From positions 1 to 64,000 of the forward strand of contig NC_021487.1 in the NCBI RefSeq assembly GCF_000427095.1: 64,000 bases of DNA, read 5' to 3'. Both the position numbers and the translations under genes were made by a program. The first letter of the stretch is position 1. The number at the start of each line of letters is the position of its first letter. Shown in pieces: positions 55,264-64,000 of the stretch. The DNA is from Chthonomonas calidirosea T49. Its GTDB lineage: Bacteria; Armatimonadota; Chthonomonadetes; Chthonomonadales; Chthonomonadaceae. The notes beneath the pieces were generated by a model. That model ran no database searches. It had not been told where the DNA came from and was given only the letters and a program-made list of their open reading frames with translations.

Positions 55264-55689
55264 ATGCCGCTCGAGAAAGAGGTGCTAGATGCCGCCCGCT
55301 TCGATCCCGCACAGCGAGAGCTTTTAGAGATCACATGGCGCTTGCTGCATGCCATTGACACGGGTGATGCGGAAACCTATGCCGCTCTCTCCTCTCCAGA
55401 GCTTTCCTGTTTTGAAGATGTCTGTGCGTACCGGATAGATGGCTTAGAGTTTCACCTCGACCTTATTCGATCCATGGCAAAGAGGCTGGGGAGCGCCCCG
55501 CTCCGCTTTGACATGCTCTCTCCCCGCGTGCAGATCTACGGAGACTGTGGCATCGTAACCTATACGCGCCTACAGACCTTTGAGCAAGATGGGATGCCCC
55601 ACTGGAAGAGCTACAACGAAACCAGGGTTTTTGTAAAGCAAAATGGGGCTTGGAAGCTGGTTCATTTTCATCGTTCGCCCACGCGCTGA
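55264..55689 (+). CDS. NTF2-like (CaMKII association domain-like) protein
   Basis: The 141-residue product resembles the CaMKII-association/SnoaL group: LEITWRLLHAIDTGDAETY, GLEFHLDLI, and the end NETRVFVKQNGAWKLVHFHR. Such single-domain proteins bind small ligands or oligomerise. It starts one base after the TPR stop, so the two are co-translated. Its 3' end overlaps the convergent RND gene by 22 bases. Confidence 0.85.
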   Translation: MPLEKEVLDAARFDPAQRELLEITWRLLHAIDTGDAETYAALSSPELSCFEDVCAYRIDGLEFHLDLIRSMAKRLGSAPLRFDMLSPRVQIYGDCGIVTYTRLQTFEQDGMPHWKSYNETRVFVKQNGAWKLVHFHRSPTR

Positions 55690-58600
55690 GAGGCTCGTTT
55701 TTCTGTGTTTTGGTTTTGTGACGGGCGCGCCGGATAATCGAGGCGTTGGCGTAGCCACAGAACGAGATCGTCGAACAGCGTGTAGATAACCGGTATTGCC
55801 ACCAACGTTAGCAGCGTGGAGACCAGTAGGCCGCCAATAACCACAATCGCCATAGGAGCTCTAATTTCGGAAGCCTGTCCGATACGAAGCGCGATGGGCA
55901 ACATGCCCAGAATCGTGGCGATCGTTGTCATAAGGATGGGACGGAGACGGGTTGCACCCGCCTCTTGAATGGCGAGGTCGCGCGGCTCGCCGCGAGCGCG
56001 CAGCGTGTTGGTGTAGTCGAGTAGTAGAATTGCGTTTCTGCCCATCAATCCCAACAACATAATGACCCCGATCGCGGCAACTAACGACAGGGTCTCCCCG
56101 GTAAGTACCAGAGCCCCTAGGGCGCCGGCAAGCGCCATCGGCAATGTGAACATGATGACGAAGGGGGTTCCTGGGTTGTTGAAAAGGATCGCCATGACGA
56201 CATAGACGAGCAGAGCGGCCACAGCGACGGAGGTGGCAAAGGGGACGACATTTTCGTTCAGCGTCTCTGCATCGCCACCCCAATGAACTTTGATGCCGGG
56301 ATGAGGCAGCTTGTTCAAGATTTGGCGCTGTATTCTCTGTTGGATATTCCCTAGCGGCGCATCGGGCGCGAGATCTGCGGTTACGGCAACCATCCGTTCG
56401 CCGTTCTGCCGGTCGATGCTGGTGGGGCTGCTATGCAGCGAGAGATCGGCCACATCCGCAAGCAGGATGGGCTGTCCGAACGAATCGTAGCCGATGACGA
56501 TGTTACCAATCTGTTGCAGATCGCTGTGATCGAGGCCGGCAAGATGTACCCGCAGCGGAATGTCTTTATCACCGTCTCGATAGACGGCGGGTGAGGCACC
56601 TGCAATAGCCTCATGGAGAATGGTGCCGGCCTGAAGAGGAGGAAGGTTGAAGGAGGCCGCGCGAAACGGTACGATGGCCGCGGTGACCTCTGGTTTTCCG
56701 GTACGCACGGAAACGTCTGGGTTGAGCACGCCGGGAATATGGGTAAGACGATCGCGAATCGCAGCCGCAAACCGAGCCAGCTGTTGTATATCCGCTCCTC
56801 TCAGCTGGATATCTATCGGTTGCGTAACCCCCACCACCGAGCGAACGGCAGTGGCCACAATGCGGGCACCACTTCTCTGGGCTAGGGGAGCAAGAGAGGC
56901 CTGAAGCTCTTGGGCGACTTCGCTATCGGTTTTAAGACGGGTGTGCGACGGACGCAGATGAAGCCAGCGTGCGAAGACGTTTGCACGCGGTTTGAGCTGC
57001 ACATTGACCTGGGCAAACTGCGGCCCTTGTTGCGGTATGGAGCCAAAGCCACCCAATATCTGCCCCACCGTGGTGGCCATTTGGGCTGTTTCGGGCAAGG
57101 TGGCGATGGTGCGCTCGACCTGTACGGCTAGCTGATCGGTCGCATTAAGGCTGCTGCCTGGAGGCATTTCGATGGTGACGCTTATTTGACCTTGATCGAT
57201 TCCTGGCAAAAACTCAAAGCCGAGATGAGGTAGAGCCAGCCAAGCCATGGCTACAAGAATAACCCCGCCTGCTATCAGCACCGTCCATCGGCGGCGCATC
57301 GCCACCCCAAGAAGCTGGCGGTACCTATCCTCAAGCTTTACATAGATGCGCTCTAAGATACGATAGATGCCCCTACGCGCTGCAATCGTCTCTCCTGCGC
57401 GATACCATGTGGAGGCCAACATGGGCGTTAGAGTGAAAGAGACGAGCAGAGAAAAAAGAGTGGCAAAAACGATGCTCAGACCAAACTGCTTAAAGAAGCT
57501 GCCCACGATGCCGCCGGTAAAGGCAATGGGCACGAAAACAACAACGTCGGTCAGCGTTATAGCGAGACTTGCAAAACCGATCTCGGCTCGACCACGGTAG
57601 GCTGCTTTAATCGGTGTTTCGCCTCGGTTAAGGTGTCGCGTGATCGATTCAAGAACCACAATCGAATCGTCCACCAAAATACCCACGGAAAGCGACAGCG
57701 CTAAAAGGGTCATCTGGTTGAGAGTGAACCCCACTAGGTACATGACTAAGAAGGTAGCGATAATGCAGGTAGGAATGGCCAGCGAGACAATGAGAGTGCC
57801 GCGCAGGTTATGGAGGAACAGCAAGACCACGCCCATCGCCAGAAAAGCCCCTAAAAGGAGGCTAAAATCCACATCTTGTAACGCTTCACGAACGATGGTA
57901 GCCGTATTTTGTAACGTGATGATGTGAACATCCGGCGGAAGGGTTGAATGGAGTTGTGCAAGAGCGTTTTGCAGCTCTTCCACCACGGTTACGGCGCTGG
58001 CATCTGCTGCTTTTACCACTACAAGGCTCACCCCCTTATGGCCATTGATGCGCGTTATAACCGATTGAGGTGCATATCCCTCTGAAACATCGGCCACATC
58101 GGCCAGGGTAAGCGGTGGTGAAGGCAGCGAAGGCGTTGTTGGTGGAGAAGAGGAAAGAGGTTGAGGCGAAGTGGATGGCAGGAGCACGGTGTTGCGTAAT
58201 GCCTGCAGAGAGGTATAGGCGCTGGCGAAGCGCACCTCGATCTGCTGTTGTCCTTGCGTAATGGAGCCTGCTGGCACATTGTGGCCGCCCATCTGTAAGC
58301 TGTTAATAACGTCGGCGAGGGTAAGATGGTTCTCCTGCAGCCGCAGAGGGTCTACTCGAATGTCTATCTCGCGTGTTCTTCCGCCATACACCTCGACAGC
58401 GCCGACCCCCGGTTCTCGGCGCAAGCGTGGAGCGATCACATCGTCGGCCAGTTGGCGCAGACGAAGCGAGTTCAGCGAGGGGCTTTCTATGCCAAGATAG
58501 AGCACTGGCTGCGCATTGATGTCGAGAGGAGAGACTTGAGGCGTTTGTGCCCCTGCCGGTAGATGAACGGATTGTAGGTGCTGGCGAACTGCGGCCAAAG

Positions 58601-58910
58601 CCCGCGCCACATCGGTTCCCGCAACAAAGTCCATGCTGATAATGGAGACGTCTGGTTGCGAGCTAGAGTAGACGTTTTTGAGACCAGCGACGGAACCCAC
58701 CGCATCTTCGAGTGGCTTAGTGACCTCCGTTTCTACCTCAGAGGGCGCTGCCCCTGGATAGACCGTTGTAATGGTAATGGTTGGTATGGTTACACGCGGA
58801 TTAAGGTCTACCGGAAGATGAAAATAGGCAAGAATACCGAGCACCGTTATAGCGAGGAGTATCATCCACACAAGTAGGGGGCGTGATATGGCAAGGCGGG
58901 TAATCCACAT
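55668..58910 (-). CDS. RND efflux transporter (HAE1/AcrB type)
   Basis: The 1080-residue inner-membrane pump has 12 membrane helices, two large periplasmic loops, and the proton-relay Asp pair in GILVDDSIVVLES. The opening ITRLAISRPLLVWMILLAIT and HLGFEFLPGIDQGQI match the family. It expels drugs, lipids or other hydrophobic compounds through MFP and TolC partners encoded next to it. It follows the MFP gene by 6 bases. Confidence 0.95.
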   Translation of the reverse strand: MWITRLAISRPLLVWMILLAITVLGILAYFHLPVDLNPRVTIPTITITTVYPGAAPSEVETEVTKPLEDAVGSVAGLKNVYSSSQPDVSIISMDFVAGTDVARALAAVRQHLQSVHLPAGAQTPQVSPLDINAQPVLYLGIESPSLNSLRLRQLADDVIAPRLRREPGVGAVEVYGGRTREIDIRVDPLRLQENHLTLADVINSLQMGGHNVPAGSITQGQQQIEVRFASAYTSLQALRNTVLLPSTSPQPLSSSPPTTPSLPSPPLTLADVADVSEGYAPQSVITRINGHKGVSLVVVKAADASAVTVVEELQNALAQLHSTLPPDVHIITLQNTATIVREALQDVDFSLLLGAFLAMGVVLLFLHNLRGTLIVSLAIPTCIIATFLVMYLVGFTLNQMTLLALSLSVGILVDDSIVVLESITRHLNRGETPIKAAYRGRAEIGFASLAITLTDVVVFVPIAFTGGIVGSFFKQFGLSIVFATLFSLLVSFTLTPMLASTWYRAGETIAARRGIYRILERIYVKLEDRYRQLLGVAMRRRWTVLIAGGVILVAMAWLALPHLGFEFLPGIDQGQISVTIEMPPGSSLNATDQLAVQVERTIATLPETAQMATTVGQILGGFGSIPQQGPQFAQVNVQLKPRANVFARWLHLRPSHTRLKTDSEVAQELQASLAPLAQRSGARIVATAVRSVVGVTQPIDIQLRGADIQQLARFAAAIRDRLTHIPGVLNPDVSVRTGKPEVTAAIVPFRAASFNLPPLQAGTILHEAIAGASPAVYRDGDKDIPLRVHLAGLDHSDLQQIGNIVIGYDSFGQPILLADVADLSLHSSPTSIDRQNGERMVAVTADLAPDAPLGNIQQRIQRQILNKLPHPGIKVHWGGDAETLNENVVPFATSVAVAALLVYVVMAILFNNPGTPFVIMFTLPMALAGALGALVLTGETLSLVAAIGVIMLLGLMGRNAILLLDYTNTLRARGEPRDLAIQEAGATRLRPILMTTIATILGMLPIALRIGQASEIRAPMAIVVIGGLLVSTLLTLVAIPVIYTLFDDLVLWLRQRLDYPARPSQNQNTEKRASQRVGER

Positions 58911-58916
58911 GGCGGC

Positions 58917-60245
58917 CTACGGGAGCATCACCAGAATGCGGGCGCTCTGGCCGATCCGCAACCCCGCTGGAAGGTGGAGAAAGGCGAAGTGCACACGGAA
59001 CGACCGGCCATCGGGCTCGGCTACCGGCGATATGTAGGTGAGTTCGGCTGTGTAGGCAGCACCCGGGTGGCTATCTAAGAACACCTTTGCGGCTTGGCCA
59101 ATATGTAGCAAAGGAAGTTGACGTGCCAGCGCTAGGGCCTCTACATAGGGATGGTTTGTGGAGACCACGGCAAGAAGCGGCAAGCCCGGCTGTACGATAT
59201 CGCCGGTATGAACCGCGAGGTCGGTAACAATGCCCTCGATCGGGCTGATGAGTTGGTTCGCCCGATAGACGGATTTTGCAGCGACGAGAGCGGCATGGGC
59301 TTGCTGCACGGCATCACGAGCGGCGGCGACATCGTGTTGGGCGATTGCGAGGACGTGCTGGCGTGCTGTGACCGCAGTTTGAACCGCTTGCTGTGCTTGT
59401 TGAACGCCGGCTTTCGCCTGATCGAGGTCTTGCTGGGCAAGGGCAACCCGATAGGGTAGAGATCCGCCGGGCGCTGTGCTAGTCTGCTGTAGCTGGGCTT
59501 TGGCGGCTTTGAGATCGGCCTCAGCGGTCTCGACCTGGGCTTGTGCTCCCTGGAGTTGCAGTTGCGAAACCCCTCCGACGGAGGCAAGCTGTTGTAGAGA
59601 CCAGAGGTTTTTTTGAGCTTGATCGAGCTCGATCTTCGCTTTTTGCACATTGGCAGCCGCAGCAACAGCATCGGCGTTGTTGGCAGCTTCAGCCGCGCGA
59701 AGGGCCGTTTGGGCCTGCTGCTCCTTTTGTTGAGCTTGTTGGAGGGCCGCTTTAGCCGTTTGCAGATCGCTATCAGCTTTAAGTCGTTGGGCTTCAGCGC
59801 CTACGATAGCCTTGCGAAGTTGAGCTTGCGCGGCGCGATAGCCTGCTTCGGCCTGATCCCATTGGGCGCGTGTTTGCGTATCGTCAAGAACAACAAGGGT
59901 TTGGCCTGCAGTAACACGATCGCCATTGTGCACAAGAACCGTAAGCGCTTTGGTGGGCTGCGAGATGGAGAGGACGGCTCGGTCGGAGGTCTGAACAAGT
60001 CCGAGCAGTTGCAGCGGCTCTTGCTTTGGCGCTGAAGGTTGATTAGAGCTTTTGCTAATAGTGGATGAGGTTAGAGAGGTCGGGGCAGAAGAGGGAGAAG
60101 TGAGAGAAACCTTCTCGCCGCTTTCTTCCCTCCAAGGCCGATGCTCTTCGCCTCGCTCTCTACTCATCGCTATGAGCACTACAGCCAGGAGAGCTATAAG
60201 TGCGATGAACATAATAAATCGGCGGCGGTTGACGGAGCTTTTCAT
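58917..60245 (-). CDS. Periplasmic adaptor (membrane fusion protein, HlyD/AcrA type)
   Basis: The 442-residue product has an N-terminal membrane anchor (RRFIMFIALIALLAVVLIA), a lipoyl-like domain, and a very long Ala/Gln-rich coiled coil (DLQTAKAALQQAQQKEQQAQ). The barrel segment DLAVHTGDIVQPGLPLL follows. It links the RND pump to the TolC-like channel. Confidence 0.92.
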   Translation of the reverse strand: MKSSVNRRRFIMFIALIALLAVVLIAMSRERGEEHRPWREESGEKVSLTSPSSAPTSLTSSTISKSSNQPSAPKQEPLQLLGLVQTSDRAVLSISQPTKALTVLVHNGDRVTAGQTLVVLDDTQTRAQWDQAEAGYRAAQAQLRKAIVGAEAQRLKADSDLQTAKAALQQAQQKEQQAQTALRAAEAANNADAVAAAANVQKAKIELDQAQKNLWSLQQLASVGGVSQLQLQGAQAQVETAEADLKAAKAQLQQTSTAPGGSLPYRVALAQQDLDQAKAGVQQAQQAVQTAVTARQHVLAIAQHDVAAARDAVQQAHAALVAAKSVYRANQLISPIEGIVTDLAVHTGDIVQPGLPLLAVVSTNHPYVEALALARQLPLLHIGQAAKVFLDSHPGAAYTAELTYISPVAEPDGRSFRVHFAFLHLPAGLRIGQSARILVMLP

Positions 60246-60250
60246 GTCTT

Positions 60251-61558
60251 CTATTTGGGATTCTGTTGAGGAACGATAGTTCCCTGAGCGTGCCGAAAAG
60301 CGAACTCGGCAGCGATCAGATCGTACTCAGCTTGAAGTTCACTCTGTTGCGACGTTGTATAGTCGTGGTAGGCGTTTTTTATGTCGAGTGCCGTGCCTTG
60401 TCCAACCTCGTAGGCTTTCTCTGCCACGGCTAAGCTCGCCTTGCTGCTTTCCAACTGAACTTGGGCAAGGGCTAGTTGTGCTTTTGCCTCTTCCATCTGC
60501 TGCCAGGCCTGTGTCACATCAAGGACAATACCGGACAAGGCATCTTGGCGAAGCGCCACAAGGCGTTCCACGGCATTTTCGGCCTGTGCCCTATTTGCTT
60601 TACGCTCCCCTTTATCCAACAGTTGCCAATCAAGCTCGATGGTAGCGGCCGCATAGTGTTGCGGAACGAGGGCCGTACGCGTTTGCTCTGCAAGTTCGGC
60701 ATGAAAGCTGAGTGTGGGTTGCGTTGCAAGGCGTGCAAGAGAAAGTCCTGCTTTGGCGGCCTGTAGTTGAAGGTCAAGAAGAAGCAAGTCGGGGCGTTGC
60801 GTTTGCGCTGTGGCGATGGCCTCTTCGGGGGAAGAGGGCGGCTCCGGTAACGAGGCAGGAGGCACGATCTGAATGGAGGCCTCTAGGGGACGTCCTAGGA
60901 GCCGATTGAGGTTCATTTTTGCCAAATGGTAGGCGCCTTGTGCTTTTGCCAGGCCAAGCTCAGCCTCGGCTGTTTGAGACTGCGCGAGGGCGCGATCCAC
61001 CGGCTTACCGAACCCAGCGGTAATTTGCCGTTCCACGAGAGCAGCGTACTCTTTTGCGAATGCGACACCCTCCTCTGCCGCCTTGAGGCCGGCCTGAGCG
61101 CGTAATAGATCTACACAGGCTTTTGAAACGGAAAGGGCGATGTCGGCCAGCTCTTTCCGATAGTTTTGATAGGCGATGGCGCGTTCGGCCTGATAGCGGT
61201 TTTTTGCAGCGCCAAGCCCTGCGCGATAGAGAGGCTGTTCGAACTCCAGTTTTATTTGGCCGAACTGTTCTGGAAGAGTCGGAGGAGCTGAGATGCCGGG
61301 AAGCCGCACCTCTTGGCCCTGCTCGGTGCCGGAGGCGGTCGCGGTGATGGAGGGGCGCGCCACGGGGCGGTCGGGTTCCGCTGCGGCCTCCGCCGAAGCC
61401 AGTTCGTAGCGAGCTGCTTGTGCTTGGGGGCTCTGTTGCAGCGCGATTTGGATGGCCTGAGAGATGGTGAGAGAGGTGGGCGTTTCCTGTGCACGGCATA
61501 AAGATATGCCGTACGCGATGAGCGCGACTAGGATAAAAAGGGATTTGCGGCCGATCAT
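60251..61558 (-). CDS. TolC-family outer membrane channel
   Basis: The 435-residue product has a signal peptide and the TolC duplication, with repeats around SQAIQIALQQSPQAQAARYE and the helical AAKAGLSLARLATQPTLSF and EKAYEVGQGTALDIKNAYHD. It forms the exit duct for the pump. The start at 61558 overlaps the upstream gene stop by 4 bases. Confidence 0.92.
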   Translation of the reverse strand: MIGRKSLFILVALIAYGISLCRAQETPTSLTISQAIQIALQQSPQAQAARYELASAEAAAEPDRPVARPSITATASGTEQGQEVRLPGISAPPTLPEQFGQIKLEFEQPLYRAGLGAAKNRYQAERAIAYQNYRKELADIALSVSKACVDLLRAQAGLKAAEEGVAFAKEYAALVERQITAGFGKPVDRALAQSQTAEAELGLAKAQGAYHLAKMNLNRLLGRPLEASIQIVPPASLPEPPSSPEEAIATAQTQRPDLLLLDLQLQAAKAGLSLARLATQPTLSFHAELAEQTRTALVPQHYAAATIELDWQLLDKGERKANRAQAENAVERLVALRQDALSGIVLDVTQAWQQMEEAKAQLALAQVQLESSKASLAVAEKAYEVGQGTALDIKNAYHDYTTSQQSELQAEYDLIAAEFAFRHAQGTIVPQQNPK

Positions 61559-62295
61559 GGGAGAGGCTCCTGCAGCACGGCAACGAGATTTTGAAGGTAC
61601 AGCGCGAGCATCTTCGCTGCGTTGGCAGCTCTTTTGCCCAATAGCAAGAGCTCTGGCAGGTTTTGAGGCTGTTTTAAGACGGCAAGCAGGAGAGGAAAAG
61701 GACGAATACGACCTTGTGTATCGGTGAGCACATTAAAATCAAAAGGCATGCTATCCCGATGGCCATCCGTAATGGCGCGTACAACAATCCAAGGGCAGTT
61801 GTGTGCAGCGGCAACTTGTGCTGCGCCGAAGCTTTCCATATCGATTCCCAAGGGTTTTTCTGGATAGATTGCTGAGAGCTTCTGCAAAAAGGCGCTTTTT
61901 TCCGCTGAGTTTAGCAGAACGCGATTTACCGTTGCCAGCGGGCCTATCTGCAGGCAGACCTGCGGCGGCGCAACCTGTTGTGCTTGCCAAAACAGTTCGA
62001 CATTGGGCTTATAGACTTGCGGTGACGATGCCGCCCCGTCAAGCACTTGGTCTGCCAACAACAAGGTGCCTGGCATAACCTCCTCTACCAGGCCACCGCC
62101 GAATCCGCAGACGATAAGATACTGAGCGCCTTGTGCAAGAAGCTGCTGCGCGCCCCGTGCTGCATTTTCTCTCCCGGCGCCGGAGCAGTGAACGATAAGA
62201 TTTTGTTGCGCTGCCTCTATCGGCCGGAAGGGCTTTCTTTCTTGAGGCAGCGCAAAGAGCACTCCGATTCGCAGCTGTGCTCTCTCACATATCAA
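61555..62295 (-). CDS. hpnG: Phosphorylase-superfamily nucleosidase, probable hopanoid-associated HpnG
   Basis: The 246-residue product is a PNP/MTAN-fold enzyme: IGVLFALPQERKPF, CSGAGRENAARGAQQLL, VCGFGGGLVEEVMPGTLLLA and DMESFGAAQVA. HpnG cleaves adenosylhopane to ribosylhopane in hopanoid side-chain synthesis. The neighbours ispH and hpnA support this over a general MTA/SAH nucleosidase. TTG start at 62295 overlaps the ispH stop as TTGA. Confidence 0.78.
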   Translation of the reverse strand: MICERAQLRIGVLFALPQERKPFRPIEAAQQNLIVHCSGAGRENAARGAQQLLAQGAQYLIVCGFGGGLVEEVMPGTLLLADQVLDGAASSPQVYKPNVELFWQAQQVAPPQVCLQIGPLATVNRVLLNSAEKSAFLQKLSAIYPEKPLGIDMESFGAAQVAAAHNCPWIVVRAITDGHRDSMPFDFNVLTDTQGRIRPFPLLLAVLKQPQNLPELLLLGKRAANAAKMLALYLQNLVAVLQEPLP

Positions 62296-63221
62296 GATGA
62301 CTGCGCCACCGGCTCTTCCGACGGTGGTGCGATATCACAGGAAAGCACCTTTTGGCGCACGGCCTCGACGAGGTCTTCCGGAGTGGAGAGGCCGGACGCG
62401 ATGCCGATGGTTTTACAGTCGGCTAACGCCTCGATGGGCAGCTCTTCGGCGTTTTGAACATGGATGGTATTGGGGTTATAGTGTCTGCATAGCGCGGCAA
62501 GCTCCATGGTATTTGCACTGGTGCGAGAGCCGACCACGATCATCAGATCTACTTTTTGAGCCAACTCGATGGCGTCATCCTGCCGATTTTGTACGGGACG
62601 GCAGATCGTGTTGATGATGCGTATCTCCTTACACATCATCAACATCTCGTTGATGATTTTGTGGCACAGTTCAAGCGCGTGAGTCGTTTGAAAGATCACA
62701 CCGACTTTGCGCAGGAGCTTGAAGTTTTTCTTGGCTTCATGGAGTTCCTCAACGCTATCGATCACGAGGGCTGGGTTTTCAAGTGAGCCAAGGATGCCTT
62801 TGATCTCTGCATGATTTTTATCTCCGATGATCACCACCTGATAGCCATCTCGCTCCAGGATTTGGGCGGCCTCTTGTGCGCGCAAGACGATGGGGCAGGT
62901 GGCATCTACCACTTCGATGCCCTGCATTTTGGCTTCTTCTATTTTCGCTTTAGGCAGTCCATGGGCGCGGATGACCATCGTTCCGCCACGGCTCTGCGTG
63001 TAGTCTTCGACTTTCCGAAGGCCTTTGCTTTCGAGTTCATCGGTAACACGTTTGTTATGGACGAGATCACCGAGAATAAACACGTCTTTGCGTTCATCGA
63101 GGGCCTGACGGGTGAGATTGATGGCACGTTTAACGCCAAAGCAGAAACCCACCTCGCTGGCCATGATCACGGTTCGGCCAGACGGTGTGCTGGCCACGTT
63201 ATGGTTTTTGTTTTTTGGCAT
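62292..63221 (-). CDS. ispH: 4-hydroxy-3-methylbut-2-enyl diphosphate reductase
   Basis: IspH makes IPP and DMAPP, the last step of the MEP pathway. The 309-residue product keeps the three iron-sulfur cysteines C27 (GFCFGV), C109 (DATCP) and C207 (NTIC), plus catalytic E139 in NHAEIKG. The end segment GLSTPEDLVEAV resembles the usual GASTP motif with one change. It belongs to a group with hpnG-like and hpnA genes. Confidence 0.95.
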   Translation of the reverse strand: MPKNKNHNVASTPSGRTVIMASEVGFCFGVKRAINLTRQALDERKDVFILGDLVHNKRVTDELESKGLRKVEDYTQSRGGTMVIRAHGLPKAKIEEAKMQGIEVVDATCPIVLRAQEAAQILERDGYQVVIIGDKNHAEIKGILGSLENPALVIDSVEELHEAKKNFKLLRKVGVIFQTTHALELCHKIINEMLMMCKEIRIINTICRPVQNRQDDAIELAQKVDLMIVVGSRTSANTMELAALCRHYNPNTIHVQNAEELPIEALADCKTIGIASGLSTPEDLVEAVRQKVLSCDIAPPSEEPVAQSS

Positions 63222-64000
63222 AACCTTTCTCCTGAAACCAAGCCACTGCGCGGGCGAGAGCGTCTTCGATTGGGGATTGGGGCATTCCCAATTCCCGCAC
63301 AGCGCGCGTTGAGTCGAAGTACATTTTATATCGGGCCATTTTCACCCCTTCGAAGGGGTGTGTCGGCTCTTTTTTTAATAAACGTGCGACCAGAAGGTTT
63401 TCGAGGCCTACGGCGCACCAGGCAATGGCATAAGGCAGACGAAGGCGCGGAGCAGGTAGCCCCGATATCTGGGCGAGCATTTCTAACATCTGCCTCAAAG
63501 TTACATTACGATGGCCGAGGATGTAACGTTGACCGGTGCGTCCCTTTTCCGCGGCTAGCAGGATGCCTTCTGCCACGTCTCGCACATCCACGAGGTTGAG
63601 ACCGGTGTCTACGTAAGCGGGCAGACGCCGGTTAAGAAAATCCACGATAATACGGCCTGTTGGGGTCGGTTTGATATCGTTTTCTCCCACGGGCGTGCTC
63701 GGATTCACGATAACCACATCGAGCCCTTCTGCTGCGAATTGTCGGGCGACCTCCTCGGCCAAGAATTTCGAGCGTTTGTAGTGGCCGATCATATCGGCCA
63801 GAGATACCGGTGTGTCTTCATTTCCGGGCGAACCGTCGCGAGGGATACCCAGTACCCCCACGGTGCTCGTATAGACCACGCGCCTTACGCCGGCATCACG
63901 AGCTGCGGTCAAGAGGTTTTTTGTGCCCTCTACGTTGGCTCGGTACAGCTGTTGCGGGTCTCGCGCCCACAGGCGATAGTCCGCTGCCACGTGGTAGACC
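63199..64000 (-). CDS. hpnA: Hopanoid-associated sugar epimerase HpnA (N-terminus beyond right edge)
   Basis: This extended short-chain dehydrogenase continues upstream of the window edge (VYHVAADYRLWARDPQQLY). It carries the SxnK-type site: TSTVGVLG, then HYKRSKFLAEE with YxxxK. HpnA is linked to hopanoid biosynthesis and has the family HVAADYRLWARDP signature. It overlaps the ispH start by 23 bases, consistent with an operon. Confidence 0.9.
   Translation of the reverse strand, partial: VYHVAADYRLWARDPQQLYRANVEGTKNLLTAARDAGVRRVVYTSTVGVLGIPRDGSPGNEDTPVSLADMIGHYKRSKFLAEEVARQFAAEGLDVVIVNPSTPVGENDIKPTPTGRIIVDFLNRRLPAYVDTGLNLVDVRDVAEGILLAAEKGRTGQRYILGHRNVTLRQMLEMLAQISGLPAPRLRLPYAIAWCAVGLENLLVARLLKKEPTHPFEGVKMARYKMYFDSTRAVRELGMPQSPIEDALARAVAWFQEKGYAKKQKP

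Noticed and set aside
1-64000. CRISPR arrays, tRNA and rRNA genes
   Set aside because: I saw no regularly spaced direct repeats and no recognisable tRNA or rRNA sequence; short tRNAs could still be missed by eye.

Overview
The window looks like a chromosomal segment of a free-living, flagellated, outer-membrane-bearing bacterium. An Armatimonadota organism of the Chthonomonas type is my best guess. The pointers are the DUF1559 prepilin-like gene with its small tail-anchor partner, hopanoid genes, an IspDF fusion, a tripartite RND pump with a TolC partner, and frequent TTG/GTG starts. The assignment is inference from gene content; no rRNA or tRNA gene was recognised.

Layout. 1-9.2 kb is ordinary chromosome: an acyltransferase cut by the left edge, two small unknowns, rpmE with a DUF1385 protein, DUF2071 and DCC-family genes, a CPBP protease, an ABC ATPase, prmC and prfA. 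9.4-24.5 kb is an accessory island. It lies between flhB (23461-24543) and a secreted 259-residue protein (9439-10218) that I infer were once neighbours; three partial copies of their junction are scattered through the island. 24.5-25.6 kb holds fliR and fliQ. 26-52.8 kb is again ordinary chromosome: ADP-ribosylglycohydrolase, a YggX-like protein, lnt, a PIN/TRAM protein, ispDF, hrcA, grpE, glmM, glutamate dehydrogenase, a sulfatase-like enzyme, a large secreted glycosidase-like protein, a DUF1559 protein, a deacetylase, a GHL10 glycosidase, purK, purE and an MFS transporter. 53-54.4 kb is degenerate. 54.6-64 kb holds a TPR protein, an NTF2-like protein, an RND/MFP/TolC pump operon and a hopanoid/isoprenoid group (hpnG-like, ispH, hpnA).

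The island is the main interest. Its core is a type III-like restriction-modification locus read on the minus strand: mod (17909-21695), a three-gene cargo (TIGR04255 family, an unknown 182-residue protein, a HEPN protein), then res (13463-16240). A second, partial copy at 10340-12966 has the same order, but the three-gene cargo is replaced by a two-gene CBASS system (CD-NTase and a Cap15-like 2TM beta-barrel effector). Homology between the two copies stops at the last codons of mod and exactly at the res start codon, and in both copies the last cargo gene overlaps res by the same 11 bases. This describes a cargo slot inside an R-M operon.

The mod gene carries an intein inserted in its SAM-binding motif I, with a DUF559/Vsr-like endonuclease in the middle. 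A G8 tract in a repeat-like insert puts the two halves one base out of frame. An integron attC-like site overlaps the res stop codon, and tyrosine-recombinase fragments lie at the other end of the locus, so an integron may have helped assemble it. Short microhomologies (12 bp and 9 bp) mark two of the fusion joints, including a chimera that joins a signal peptide to the Mod C-terminus.
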